In this document: positions 7,637 to 15,284 of the stretch, piece after piece
Layout of the letters: each line of letters begins with the position of its first letter
How positions within the stretch are numbered: position 1 is the first letter of the stretch
Source of the DNA: an uncultured Clostridia bacterium
Lineage (GTDB): Bacteria > Bacillota > Clostridia > Christensenellales > UBA3700
Direction of reading: 5' to 3'
DNA: 32,983 nt
Assembly (NCBI GenBank): GCA_947177795.1
Contig: CAMWVR010000017.1
Coordinates: 1 to 32,983 of the forward strand
Position numbers and translations under genes: made by a program
The notes under the pieces: model-generated
Told to the model about the DNA's origin: nothing
What the model saw: only the letters and a program-made list of their open reading frames with translations
The model's database searches: none

Positions 7637-8896
7637 TTACTCTATAAAGTCGAATTCGATATCGGCAATCCTCACCGTATCCCCCTCTTTACACCCATTT
7701 TTGACGAGTTCTTTAATTACGCCTCTGTCTTTGAGCATCTTTTGGAAATACCTAAAAGATTCGTAATCGTCAAGCACGACGTTGCGCACAAGCATATTGA
7801 TAAGTCCGCCGTGCACTTCGTATACTCCGTCTTCGTCGATAGTGACGATATACGACGTGCTGTCGTTGCGGTTTTCGTCAAACGCCACGACTTCCATTGG
7901 CTCTGCCTCGGGCAAAGTATCAAGCAAGTCTACTATCTGCGAAAGCATTTCTTTTGTTCCGCTATTGGAGATTGCCGAAACTCTGATTACTTTTTTGCCT
8001 ATCTTCTTTTCAAATTCGTCTATCAAGCTTTCGTCTTCAAGCAAGTCGCATTTGTTGGCGACGACGATTTGCTCTAGCCCTGCCAATTTCGTCGAGTAAT
8101 TCTCAAGCTCTGCATTGATAGTGACGAAGTCCTCGTAAGGGTCGCGTCCCTCGATACCCGATATATCCACGACATGGACGATAAGGCGCACTCTCTCGAC
8201 GTGTCGTAAAAAGTTGTGTCCCAAACCTGCGCCCTCGCTTGCGCCTTCGATAAGTCCGGGGATATCGGCAAGCACGAAATCTCTGTCATAATACTTGACT
8301 ACGCCGAGATTTGGCGTAAGAGTAGTAAAATGATAATTTGCTATTTTTGGTTTTGCCGCCGATACGACGGACAAAATCGTCGACTTACCTACGTTTGGAA
8401 AGCCCACAAGTCCTACGTCGGCAATGGTCTTGAGTTCAAGCGTAAGTTCTATCTCTTGAGTCTTCTCGCCCTTTTGGCTGAATCTCGGAGCTTTGCGTTG
8501 AGCCGTGGCAAAACGCGCGTTGCCCTTGCCGCCGAGTCCGCCCTTTTGCAACAAAAACTCGCTGTCGTCATAAAACATATCGGCAAGCACGTTGCCGCTG
8601 CTCTTTTCTTTGATCACAGTACCTTTAGGAACTTTGATATAAAGCGGCTTTCCGCTCTTGCCCTTGCAATTTTTTGCTCCGCCGTTTTCGCCGTTTTCAG
8701 CGCGGAAATGCTTGGCAAATTTGAAGTCAATGAGAGTGGACGCGCTTTTGTCTACGACAAAAATCACGTCTCCGCCGTTGCCTCCGTCTCCGCCGTCAGG
8801 TCCGCCTTGCGCGACGTACTTTTCGGTATGAAAGGATACTATACCGTCTCCGCCGTTGCCTGCTTTTACGAATATTGTTGCGATATCTAAAAACAT
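7637..8896 (-). CDS. obgE: Obg family GTPase
   Basis: Essential GTPase in late 50S assembly and stress signalling. The 419 residues show the glycine-rich Obg fold (1-158: GNGGDG, GGPDGGDGGNGGDV and similar repeats), then the G domain with P-loop GFPNVGKS (165-172), G3 DIPG (211-214) and G4 NKCD (281-284). A C-terminal OCT domain (about 345-419) is present, as usual in Firmicutes Obg. AAGGA precedes the ATG. An R2 repeat abuts its stop codon. Confidence 0.97.
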   Translation of the reverse strand: MFLDIATIFVKAGNGGDGIVSFHTEKYVAQGGPDGGDGGNGGDVIFVVDKSASTLIDFKFAKHFRAENGENGGAKNCKGKSGKPLYIKVPKGTVIKEKSSGNVLADMFYDDSEFLLQKGGLGGKGNARFATAQRKAPRFSQKGEKTQEIELTLELKTIADVGLVGFPNVGKSTILSVVSAAKPKIANYHFTTLTPNLGVVKYYDRDFVLADIPGLIEGASEGAGLGHNFLRHVERVRLIVHVVDISGIEGRDPYEDFVTINAELENYSTKLAGLEQIVVANKCDLLEDESLIDEFEKKIGKKVIRVSAISNSGTKEMLSQIVDLLDTLPEAEPMEVVAFDENRNDSTSYIVTIDEDGVYEVHGGLINMLVRNVVLDDYESFRYFQKMLKDRGVIKELVKNGCKEGDTVRIADIEFDFIE

Positions 8897-8979
8897 ATTC
8901 TTTCCTTATTAACAAGACTTTGTATATCGGCAATAATACCAATCTCCAAAGTCTAAATTACTTACGTTTTTTATTGTTG

Positions 8980-9105
8980 AGATTTCTCCACTTCGCTACA
9001 CTCAAGCGTAAGGAGCGAAGCGACGGCATAGCGAGCAATCAAGTGCGTCTCGTGCGAGCGTCAATGACATCTGATTTTGTCACCTCGAGCGTAGTCGAGA
9101 GGTCT
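8980..9105. repeat. R1 long form (90 bp) plus a short R1 copy
   Basis: 8980-9069 begins like a normal R1 copy (AGATTTCTCCACTTCGCTAC), then continues into about 60 bp of extra sequence (GGAGCGAAGCGACGGCATAG...) and ends GCGAGCGTCAATGACA. The same extra block recurs at about 32603-32664 with three differences. A short R1 copy in reverse orientation follows at 9078-9105 (TGTCACCTCGAGC...GAGAGGTCT). Confidence 0.8.
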
Positions 9106-9167
9106 ATATCCGCTTATCAGTACAGACAAAGCCGCAGTGACGTTTTCATTTGGTCGGTAGCGGAAAA

Positions 9168-10553
9168 CTATACTCGCTCGTTAAGTTTCTCTATTATTGC
9201 CTTCGCCGCCTTTCTGCCTGCGCCCATTGCAAGTATGACTGTTGCCGCGCCTGTGACTGCGTCACCGCCCGAATATATACCTTCAATGCTCGTCTGCATA
9301 GTCTCTTCGTCGACTACTATCGTTCCCTTTTTGGAGAATTCCATACCTGCGCAAGACTTGCGTACAAGCGGATTTGGACTTGTGCCGAGAGCTACGATAA
9401 CTTGGTCTACGTCGATGACGAATTCGCTTCCTTCAATCGGCTCAGGTCTTCTGCGTCCCGAAGCGTCTGGCTCGCCAAGTTGCATCTTTACGCACTTAAT
9501 ACCGCATACCTTTCCGTCCTTGCCGAGTATCTCCACGGGATTTGTGAGGAGCACCAACTTGATACCCTCTTCTTCTGCGTGGTCTATCTCTTCTGCTCTT
9601 GCAGGCATCTCTTCTCTGCCTCTGCGATAGATTATGTATACTTCTCCGCCGCCTATTCTCTTGGCAGTACGCGCCGCGTCCATAGCCACGTTGCCTGCGC
9701 CAATTACTGCGATAGACTTGCCGCAATATATCGGCGTGATAGCGTCTTCTTTATAAGCCTGCATAAGGTTGGCTCTCGTCAAAAGCTCGTTGGCGGAAGA
9801 TACGCCGTTGAGATTTTCGCCTGGGATATTCATAAACATTGGCAGGCCTGCGCCCGTGCCAATGAATATTGCGTCGTACTGCTCTTTGAGTTCTTCAAAC
9901 GTGATGGCCTTACCCACGACGGTGTTGAGTCTAAACTCTACTCCAAGCGCTTTGAGTTTGTCAATTTCTTTGGCTACGACGTCGTCTTTGGGAAGTCTAA
10001 ACTCGGGAATACCGTATACCAATACTCCGCCCGCTTTGTGGAACGCCTCGAATACCGTAACTTTAAAGCCTGCCTGAGCGCAGTCTGCCGCGCAAGCAAG
10101 TCCTGCCGGACCGCTGCCTATGACCGCAACGCTCTTGCCGTTGGGAGCAGGCGCTTTCAATGCCGAAGTACCTTTCTTGAGCCCGTAATCTCCCACGTAT
10201 CTCTCCAATGCGCCAATAGCCACGCTTCCGCCGAGTTTTGCCTTGCGGATACACTTGCCCTCGCACTGATTCTCTTGCGGACAAACTCTGCCGCATATCG
10301 CAGGCAAAAGCGACGATTGACTTATGACTTCCAATGCGCCGTCTTTGTCATTTTGCGTAAGGCATTTGATAAACGCAGGAATGTTTATGCCCACGGGACA
10401 GCCCGTACGGCAAGGCGCATTTTTGCAATTGATACATCTCGACGCTTCCTCCAACATAAGCGCGTCGTCAAAGCCTAAGTTTACCTCTTTAAAATTGTGT
10501 ATTCTCTCTTGCGCCGATTGGTGCAAGGTCTTATTTCTCGGTGCGTTGTTCAT
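9168..10553 (-). CDS. nfnB: NADH-dependent reduced ferredoxin:NADP+ oxidoreductase, subunit B (GltD-like)
   Basis: Large subunit of the bifurcating transhydrogenase that couples NADPH, NAD+ and ferredoxin. The 461 residues carry two cysteine clusters typical of the GltD-like fold with two [4Fe-4S]: Cys40, 43, 48, 52 (CINCKNAPCRTGC) and Cys87, 91, 97, 101 (CGRVCPQENQCEGKC). The FAD-binding Rossmann GSGPAG is at 146-151, a second dinucleotide site is VIGAGNVAMDAA, and the C-terminal FAD motif is GIYSGGDAVTGAATVILAMG. The gene starts 4 nt after nfnA. A lone glutamate synthase small subunit is the alternative, but pairing with nfnA and the absence of gltB favour Nfn. Confidence 0.92.
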   Translation of the reverse strand: MNNAPRNKTLHQSAQERIHNFKEVNLGFDDALMLEEASRCINCKNAPCRTGCPVGINIPAFIKCLTQNDKDGALEVISQSSLLPAICGRVCPQENQCEGKCIRKAKLGGSVAIGALERYVGDYGLKKGTSALKAPAPNGKSVAVIGSGPAGLACAADCAQAGFKVTVFEAFHKAGGVLVYGIPEFRLPKDDVVAKEIDKLKALGVEFRLNTVVGKAITFEELKEQYDAIFIGTGAGLPMFMNIPGENLNGVSSANELLTRANLMQAYKEDAITPIYCGKSIAVIGAGNVAMDAARTAKRIGGGEVYIIYRRGREEMPARAEEIDHAEEEGIKLVLLTNPVEILGKDGKVCGIKCVKMQLGEPDASGRRRPEPIEGSEFVIDVDQVIVALGTSPNPLVRKSCAGMEFSKKGTIVVDEETMQTSIEGIYSGGDAVTGAATVILAMGAGRKAAKAIIEKLNERV

Positions 10554-10557
10554 TCTC

Positions 10558-11379
10558 TCAACCTCTCAAATTACATTTCTGCTCGTGTTCGCGATAGAAC
10601 TTGGATCTCATCATTGCCTCGTCAAAGTCTACTTTGTGTCCGTCGAATTCGGGGCCGTCTACGCAAGCGTACTTCGTCTGTCCGTCAACCGTGAGTCTGC
10701 AACCGCCGCACATTCCCGTGCCGTCTACCATAATGGTATTCATAGATACCACGGTGGGTATATTGTATTTTCTCGTCAGTTCGCTGACGTTCTTCATCAT
10801 GATCATAGGTCCGACGACGAGTACGCAGTCTATCTTATCCCCTGCGTCGATTCTCTCTTGCAAAACCGTGGTAACAAAACCTTTTGTACCTAAAGAGCCG
10901 TCGTCGGTAGATATATATACGTTGTCGCAGTTGGCTTTGAATTCGTCGATATCAAAGAGCAATTCTTTTGTTCTTGCGCCCATTATCACGTCGCTCTTCA
11001 AGCCCTTTTGATGACGCAGTTTTGCTTGCGGATATATTACGGCGCAACCTATGCCGCCGCCGACAAGTACCAAGTTTTGATATTCGTCCAAGTCGGTGGG
11101 ATTGCCAAGCGGTCCGACCAAAGCGTGTAATTCGTCACCCTCTTTGAGCATAGCCATTCTGTGAGTGGAATATCCCACTTCCTGCACGAGCAAAGTTATC
11201 GTCTCTTGTTCTCTGTCATAGTCGCAGATAGTAAACGGAACTCTCTCTCCGCCCTCCTCGACTATTACTATTACGAACTGTCCCGGCAAGCAGTGCTTAG
11301 ATACCACCGGCGTATGTACGACGTATTTCTTTACTCTTGGAGCAACGTCGAAAATTTTTAAAAGTTTGTTCATATTCAA
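10558..11379 (-). CDS. nfnA: NADH-dependent reduced ferredoxin:NADP+ oxidoreductase, subunit A
   Basis: Small subunit, 273 residues, related to PyrK/sulfide dehydrogenase flavoproteins. It has an FAD-binding ferredoxin-reductase fold (about 1-100, with VPFTICDYD for flavin binding) and an NAD-binding domain (VGGGIGCAVIYPQ). The C-terminal [2Fe-2S] segment DGTGMCGGCRLTV...YAC has Cys224, Cys227 and Cys239 plus Asp219, fitting the one-Asp/three-Cys ligation known for NfnA rather than the four-Cys PyrK pattern. AGGAG precedes the ATG. Together with nfnB it forms a two-gene operon. Confidence 0.92.
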   Translation of the reverse strand: MNMNKLLKIFDVAPRVKKYVVHTPVVSKHCLPGQFVIVIVEEGGERVPFTICDYDREQETITLLVQEVGYSTHRMAMLKEGDELHALVGPLGNPTDLDEYQNLVLVGGGIGCAVIYPQAKLRHQKGLKSDVIMGARTKELLFDIDEFKANCDNVYISTDDGSLGTKGFVTTVLQERIDAGDKIDCVLVVGPMIMMKNVSELTRKYNIPTVVSMNTIMVDGTGMCGGCRLTVDGQTKYACVDGPEFDGHKVDFDEAMMRSKFYREHEQKCNLRG

Positions 11380-11427
11380 CTCCTGTTATATTCTCCAATA
11401 TTTAAAAAGTTATATTTTATAATGTAG

Positions 11428-11571
11428 AGATTTCTCCATTTCACTTCGTTTCAGTCGAAATGACATTTGGGTTTAGCCACCTTAACCAACCTTATTGTCA
11501 TTTCGAGCGTAGTCGAGAAATCTAAATCCATTTAGATATTTCGACTTCACTTCGTTTCGCTCAATATGACG
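11428..11571. repeat. Cluster of three R1 palindromes between nth and nfnA
   Basis: Copies at 11428-11465 (arms ATTTC/GAAAT), 11496-11523 (reverse orientation, same arms) and 11534-11571 (arms ATATT/AATAT, ending GACG instead of GACA). The third copy has different arms that remain perfectly complementary. The 224-nt gap contains nothing else recognisable apart from the nfnA ribosome binding site. Confidence 0.8.
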
Positions 11572-11603
11572 TCACACTGTTGTTATTTCTCCACTCCGCA
11601 TTA

Positions 11604-12242
11604 CTACTCATTAAGATAAGTCTTGCAATAGTCGCATATCATACAACTGCCGCACTCGGGTTTTCTCGACGAGCAGGTATATCTGCCATGATGTATCAGC
11701 AAGTGATGAGCGTGAGACCATTTCTCTTTTGGGAGTATCTCCATAAGCGCTTTTTCCACTTTGAGCGGGTCGTCACTGTCGCAAAATCCTATGCGGTTGG
11801 CAAGTCGCAATACGTGCGTATCCACGGCTATGGCGTCACCGCCGTAAGCCACGGAATATACTACGTTTGCAGTCTTTTTTCCCACGCCTGCCAAAGTCAT
11901 AAGTTCTTCTATCGTACTTGGAACTTTGCCGTCGAATTTCTCGACGATATCGCGGCTTGCAGAGATAATATTGCGCGCTTTGTTGCGATAAAATCCGCAA
12001 GAATAGATATAAGGCGCAAGATCTTCGTCTTCAAGGCAGGCAAATTGCTCAGGCGAGTTGTACACCTTAAAGAGTTTTTTCGTCACTTGATTGACGCGCT
12101 TGTCCGTGCATTGCGCCGAGAGTATTACTGCCACCAGCAGTTCAAACGGCGTGCCGTATTGAAGTTCGCACTCCGCATTGGGGTGCATTTGCTCCAACTT
12201 GGCAAGCATATCGTCTATATCTTCTTTTGAAAATTCCTTCAT
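11604..12242 (-). CDS. nth: Endonuclease III (DNA glycosylase/AP lyase)
   Basis: Base-excision repair enzyme for oxidised pyrimidines. The 212 residues have the helix-hairpin-helix LAGVGKKTAN with the catalytic Lys123, catalytic Asp141 in AVDTHVLRLANRIG, and the [4Fe-4S] pattern C-x6-C-x2-C-x5-C formed by Cys190, 197, 200 and 206. The start region is odd: no strong ribosome binding site is visible, and the closest purine-rich stretch (GGAG, 14 nt upstream) belongs to an R1 repeat that ends 9 nt before the start codon. Confidence 0.95.
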   Translation of the reverse strand: MKEFSKEDIDDMLAKLEQMHPNAECELQYGTPFELLVAVILSAQCTDKRVNQVTKKLFKVYNSPEQFACLEDEDLAPYIYSCGFYRNKARNIISASRDIVEKFDGKVPSTIEELMTLAGVGKKTANVVYSVAYGGDAIAVDTHVLRLANRIGFCDSDDPLKVEKALMEILPKEKWSHAHHLLIHHGRYTCSSRKPECGSCMICDYCKTYLNE

Positions 12243-12250
12243 ACTGATTT

Positions 12251-12278
12251 AGATTTCTCCACTTCGGTCGAAATGACA
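12251..12278. repeat. R1 palindrome immediately upstream of nth
   Basis: Short R1 copy AGATTTCTCC...GTCGAAATGACA with arms ATTTC/GAAAT. It ends 9 nt before the nth start codon on the minus strand, so it probably lies in the nth 5' UTR or overlaps its translation signals. Confidence 0.75.
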
Positions 12279-12313
12279 TTAATTGGCTGTTCTGATAGAA
12301 TTAGTAATCCACC

Positions 12314-12393
12314 GTTCGACGATAAGAGAGATAGGCAAAGAATAAAATAACGGAACGCATTTTAAATTTGCCTAGCCTCGCTTTGAGTCGAAC
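12314..12393. repeat. R2 hairpin element, copy B (internally deleted), abutting the dapL stop
   Basis: An 80-bp version of R2 bounded by GTTCGAC (12314-12320) and GTCGAAC (12387-12393), with inner stem TAGGCAAA/TTTGCCTA. The first bases (AATAAAATAACGGA) and the last bases match copies A and C, but about 80 bp of the centre, including the CGTAC palindrome, is missing. The right end touches the dapL stop codon. Outer and inner stems differ from copy A at paired positions on both sides. Confidence 0.83.
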
Positions 12394-13569
12394 TTATACT
12401 TGAAGTATTCTCTTGACTGCCTCAAGCGTAGTCTCTCTGTCACCGAAAGCCGTAAGGCGGAAGTATCCCTCTCCCATTTCGCCAAAACCTGCTCCGGGCG
12501 TGCCGACTACGTTGGCTTTGGTAAGCAAGTGATCGAAGTATTCCCAACTCGTCATACCCTCGGGGCACTTGAGCCATATATACGGAGAATTTATTCCGCC
12601 CGTATGCCATATTCCCTTTGCCTCGAGCGCCTCGTGGATAATGCGCGCGTTTTCCTTATAGTACGCAATATTTGCCTTTATCTGCTTTTGTCCTTCCTCG
12701 GAGAACACAGCCTCCGCGCCTCTTTGGATTACGTAAGGCACGCCGTTGAATTTGGTGCATTGGCGTCTATTCCAAAGTTTGTTGAGTTGGGTTCCGTCGA
12801 ATACAAGTTCTTTAGGCACGACGGTATAACCGCATCTCGTACCCGTAAAACCTGCCGTCTTGGAAAAAGAACAAAACTCTATTGCGCAAGTTCTTGCTCC
12901 CTCAATCTGCAATATGCTGGTTGGCAAACCTTCTTCGCCGACAAACGCCTCGTACGCGCTGTCAAATATAATCAAAGCCTTTTGCTTGTTGGCGTAATCT
13001 ACCCACGCTTTCAACTCCTCGCGAGTATATACCGATCCTGTCGGATTGTTGGGAGAACAGATATAAATAATATCCGCCTTATAATTCTCGTCTGGCATCG
13101 GCTTGAAGCCGTTGGCTTGGTTGCCTTGCGCGGTGTCTATCTTTCTGCCTGCCATAACGTTGGTGTCAACGTAAGCCGGATATACCGGATCGGGTATAAG
13201 CACTTTGTTAGAAGGATGCAATATATCGAGAATATTGCCAAGGTCACTCTTTGCTCCGTCACTTATAAATACTTCGTCGGAAGATATCTTCACATCCTTG
13301 GTAGCATAGTAATCAACCAATGCATTTCTCAAAAAGTCGTGACCTTGCTCGGGACCGTATCCTTGGAAAGTCTCCTTTACGCCCATCTCGTCGACGGCTT
13401 TGTGCATTGCCTCAATCACTGCGGGAGCTAGCGGCAACGTAACGTCGCCGATACCCAATCTGTATACTTTTACGCCGGGATTAGCGGCTTGAAATTCTTT
13501 GATTTTTTTAGCTACCGTAGAAAACAGATAGCTGTCTTTTAGGTCCAAAAAATTATTATTGATTTTCAT
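12394..13569 (-). CDS. dapL: LL-diaminopimelate aminotransferase
   Basis: PLP enzyme that converts tetrahydrodipicolinate directly to LL-diaminopimelate, bypassing the acyl intermediates of lysine and peptidoglycan synthesis. The 391 residues begin KINNNFLDLKDSYLFSTVAKK, with the family segment RLGIGDVTLPL. The fold-type I core shows CSPNNPTG, the Asp of IFDSAYEAF and PLP-binding Lys237 in SFSKTAGFTGTRCGY. The length and N-terminus separate it from general aspartate aminotransferases. AAAGGAA precedes the ATG. It lies 33 nt downstream of purA, probably in one transcript. Confidence 0.95.
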   Translation of the reverse strand: MKINNNFLDLKDSYLFSTVAKKIKEFQAANPGVKVYRLGIGDVTLPLAPAVIEAMHKAVDEMGVKETFQGYGPEQGHDFLRNALVDYYATKDVKISSDEVFISDGAKSDLGNILDILHPSNKVLIPDPVYPAYVDTNVMAGRKIDTAQGNQANGFKPMPDENYKADIIYICSPNNPTGSVYTREELKAWVDYANKQKALIIFDSAYEAFVGEEGLPTSILQIEGARTCAIEFCSFSKTAGFTGTRCGYTVVPKELVFDGTQLNKLWNRRQCTKFNGVPYVIQRGAEAVFSEEGQKQIKANIAYYKENARIIHEALEAKGIWHTGGINSPYIWLKCPEGMTSWEYFDHLLTKANVVGTPGAGFGEMGEGYFRLTAFGDRETTLEAVKRILQV

Positions 13570-13602
13570 TCTCTATTCCTTTATTTATATATTATCAATA
13601 TA

Positions 13603-14892
13603 TTACTTTATTTTGCTTTCTTTCATCACGACGTATTCTTCTCTCTCTGCGCCTACCGAAACGTAAGTGATAGGACAGCCGACCGCCTTTTCAAGATACT
13701 CAATGTATGCAAGCGCCTGCTTTGGCAAATCGCTTGGTTTTCTGCAACCCGATACGTCGCATTTCCAACCGTCAAGGTATTCAAATACAGGCGTTGCGAT
13801 TCTCAAATCTTCTCCGCTTGGGAAAGACTTGGTAATCTTGTCTCCCACCTTGTAAGCTACGCATACAGGAATCTTGTCAAGATAAGACAGTACGTCAAGC
13901 TTTGTAAGAGCAAGCTCCGTTGCGCCTTGCATCTCCACGCCGTACTTAGACGCCACTACGTCAAAAGCGCCGACTCTTCTCGGTCTGCCCGTAGCCGCTC
14001 CGTATTCTCCGCCCGCTTCTCTCAAAGCCTCGGCTTCTTTGCCAAACATCTCTACCGTGAACGGTCCTTCGCCTACGCAAGAACTGTAAGCCTTCATAAT
14101 ACCGAATACGTTGTCAAGTCTGTACTTGGGAATACCTGCGCCGATAGGAGCGTACGCCGCAATGGTGTTGGACGACGAAGTATAAGGATTGATACCAAAA
14201 TCAATGTCTCTCAATGCGCCCAATTGCGCTTCGAATACGACTTTTTTGCCCGCCTTGAGACTCTCGTCCAAAAACTCGCCTGTGTTGCACACAAAAGGTT
14301 TGAGTTTGTTGCCGTACTCTTCGAGCCAATTCATTATCTCGTCGACTTCTATCTTGTTGGAACCGTAAGCCTTTTGGATAAAGAGATTTTTCCACTCAAC
14401 GATACCCTCAATTCTCTTTCTCAAAGCCTCGGGGTGGAACAAGTCGCCCATCATTATGATCTTCTTTAGATATTTGTCGCCGTATACGGGCGCAATACCT
14501 CTTCTCGTAGAACCGTACTTGGCGTCGCCCAATCTATCTTCTTCCAAGCAGTCCTGTCTTACGTGATACGGCATACAAATAACCGCGCGAGAACTTATCT
14601 TGAGATTGTCGGGCGTGATCTTGACTCCCTTTTCCGTAAGTCTGCCCATTTCGCCGACAAGGTGCTGCATATCTATAACCATGCCGTTGCCCATTACGTT
14701 GACGACTTCGGGACGCAAAATTCCCGACGGAATAAGGTTGAGAATAAACTTGCCAAGATGATTGATGACTGTGTGTCCGGCGTTGTTTCCGCCCTGATAT
14801 CTGACTACCACGTCGTAGTCGCTGGATACCAAGTCGACCATTCTGCCCTTGCCTTCGTCACCCCAGTTGATTCCTACTATTGCTGTTAACAT
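13603..14892 (-). CDS. purA: Adenylosuccinate synthetase
   Basis: GTP-dependent ligation of IMP and aspartate, the first step from IMP to AMP. The 429 residues are full length. The GTP/IMP-binding N-terminus reads GINWGDEGKGRMVDLV with the catalytic Asp and His of the GGNNAGHTV segment. Further signatures are GSTRRGIAPVYGDK and TGRPRRVGAFD. AAAGGAGAAT lies 8 nt upstream of the ATG. It is paired with dapL downstream, and guaA lies upstream, so both branches from IMP are neighbours. Confidence 0.97.
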   Translation of the reverse strand: MLTAIVGINWGDEGKGRMVDLVSSDYDVVVRYQGGNNAGHTVINHLGKFILNLIPSGILRPEVVNVMGNGMVIDMQHLVGEMGRLTEKGVKITPDNLKISSRAVICMPYHVRQDCLEEDRLGDAKYGSTRRGIAPVYGDKYLKKIIMMGDLFHPEALRKRIEGIVEWKNLFIQKAYGSNKIEVDEIMNWLEEYGNKLKPFVCNTGEFLDESLKAGKKVVFEAQLGALRDIDFGINPYTSSSNTIAAYAPIGAGIPKYRLDNVFGIMKAYSSCVGEGPFTVEMFGKEAEALREAGGEYGAATGRPRRVGAFDVVASKYGVEMQGATELALTKLDVLSYLDKIPVCVAYKVGDKITKSFPSGEDLRIATPVFEYLDGWKCDVSGCRKPSDLPKQALAYIEYLEKAVGCPITYVSVGAEREEYVVMKESKIK

Positions 14893-14973
14893 TGTTTTGT
14901 ATTCTCCTTTTCGCTTATGCGAATAAACTTTATCTATTTGTTTTATCTTTTCGTCAGTATATTATCCATAATT

Positions 14974-15094
14974 AGATATTTCGACTTCGCTACGCTCCGC
15001 TCAATATGACGTCACGGGCTTGAGATTTCTCCACTTCGGTCGAAATGACATTAAAAAGACTCTTCGACTCCACTGCGTTTCGCTCAGAGTGACG
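14974..15094. repeat. Cluster of three R1 palindromes with three different arm sequences
   Basis: Side by side: 14974-15011 with arms ATATT/AATAT, 15023-15050 with arms ATTTC/GAAAT, and 15057-15094 with arms ACTCT/AGAGT. All keep the shared frame AG-arm-TC-(G/C)AC and arm-GAC(A/G). This locus shows best that pairing, not arm sequence, is conserved. With R2 copy C it accounts for most of the 392-nt gap between guaA and purA. Confidence 0.83.
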
Positions 15095-15119
15095 CATTTT
15101 AAGCGTTAATTTCGTTCAA

Positions 15120-15281
15120 GTTTGACGAGAAGTGATATAGGCAAAGAATAAAATAGCGGATTTTTTGTCAAGATTGTCTTTGGCGAGCGTCGTCGTACTT
15201 GCCGTACGTCGGCGTGAGTCAAAGGCTGTATTGGCGGAAAAGACGCCTTTTGGATTTGCCTAGCCTCGCTTTGAGCCAAAC
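15120..15281. repeat. R2 hairpin element, copy C, 3 nt after the guaA stop
   Basis: A 162-bp element with outer arms GTTTGAC (15120-15126) and GCCAAAC (15275-15281), inner stem TAGGCAAA/TTTGCCTA, and centre CGTACTTGCCGTACG. It is nearly colinear with copy A. In the minus-strand RNA the outer arms would pair GUUUGGC with GUCAAAC, where the one non-Watson-Crick position is a G-U wobble. Read as plus-strand RNA it would be an A-C mismatch. Confidence 0.85.
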
Positions 15282-15284
15282 ATA

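Noticed and set aside
9168-11379. Glutamate synthase small subunit with a PyrK-type partner
   Set aside because: No gltB-like large subunit is present. The one-Asp/three-Cys [2Fe-2S] pattern and gene order fit NfnA-NfnB better.
14893-14980. purA promoter using an R1 arm as a -35 box
   Set aside because: A TATACT with correct spacing exists, but the -35 match (TCGAAA) is weak and present in every R1 copy, so it could not be supported.
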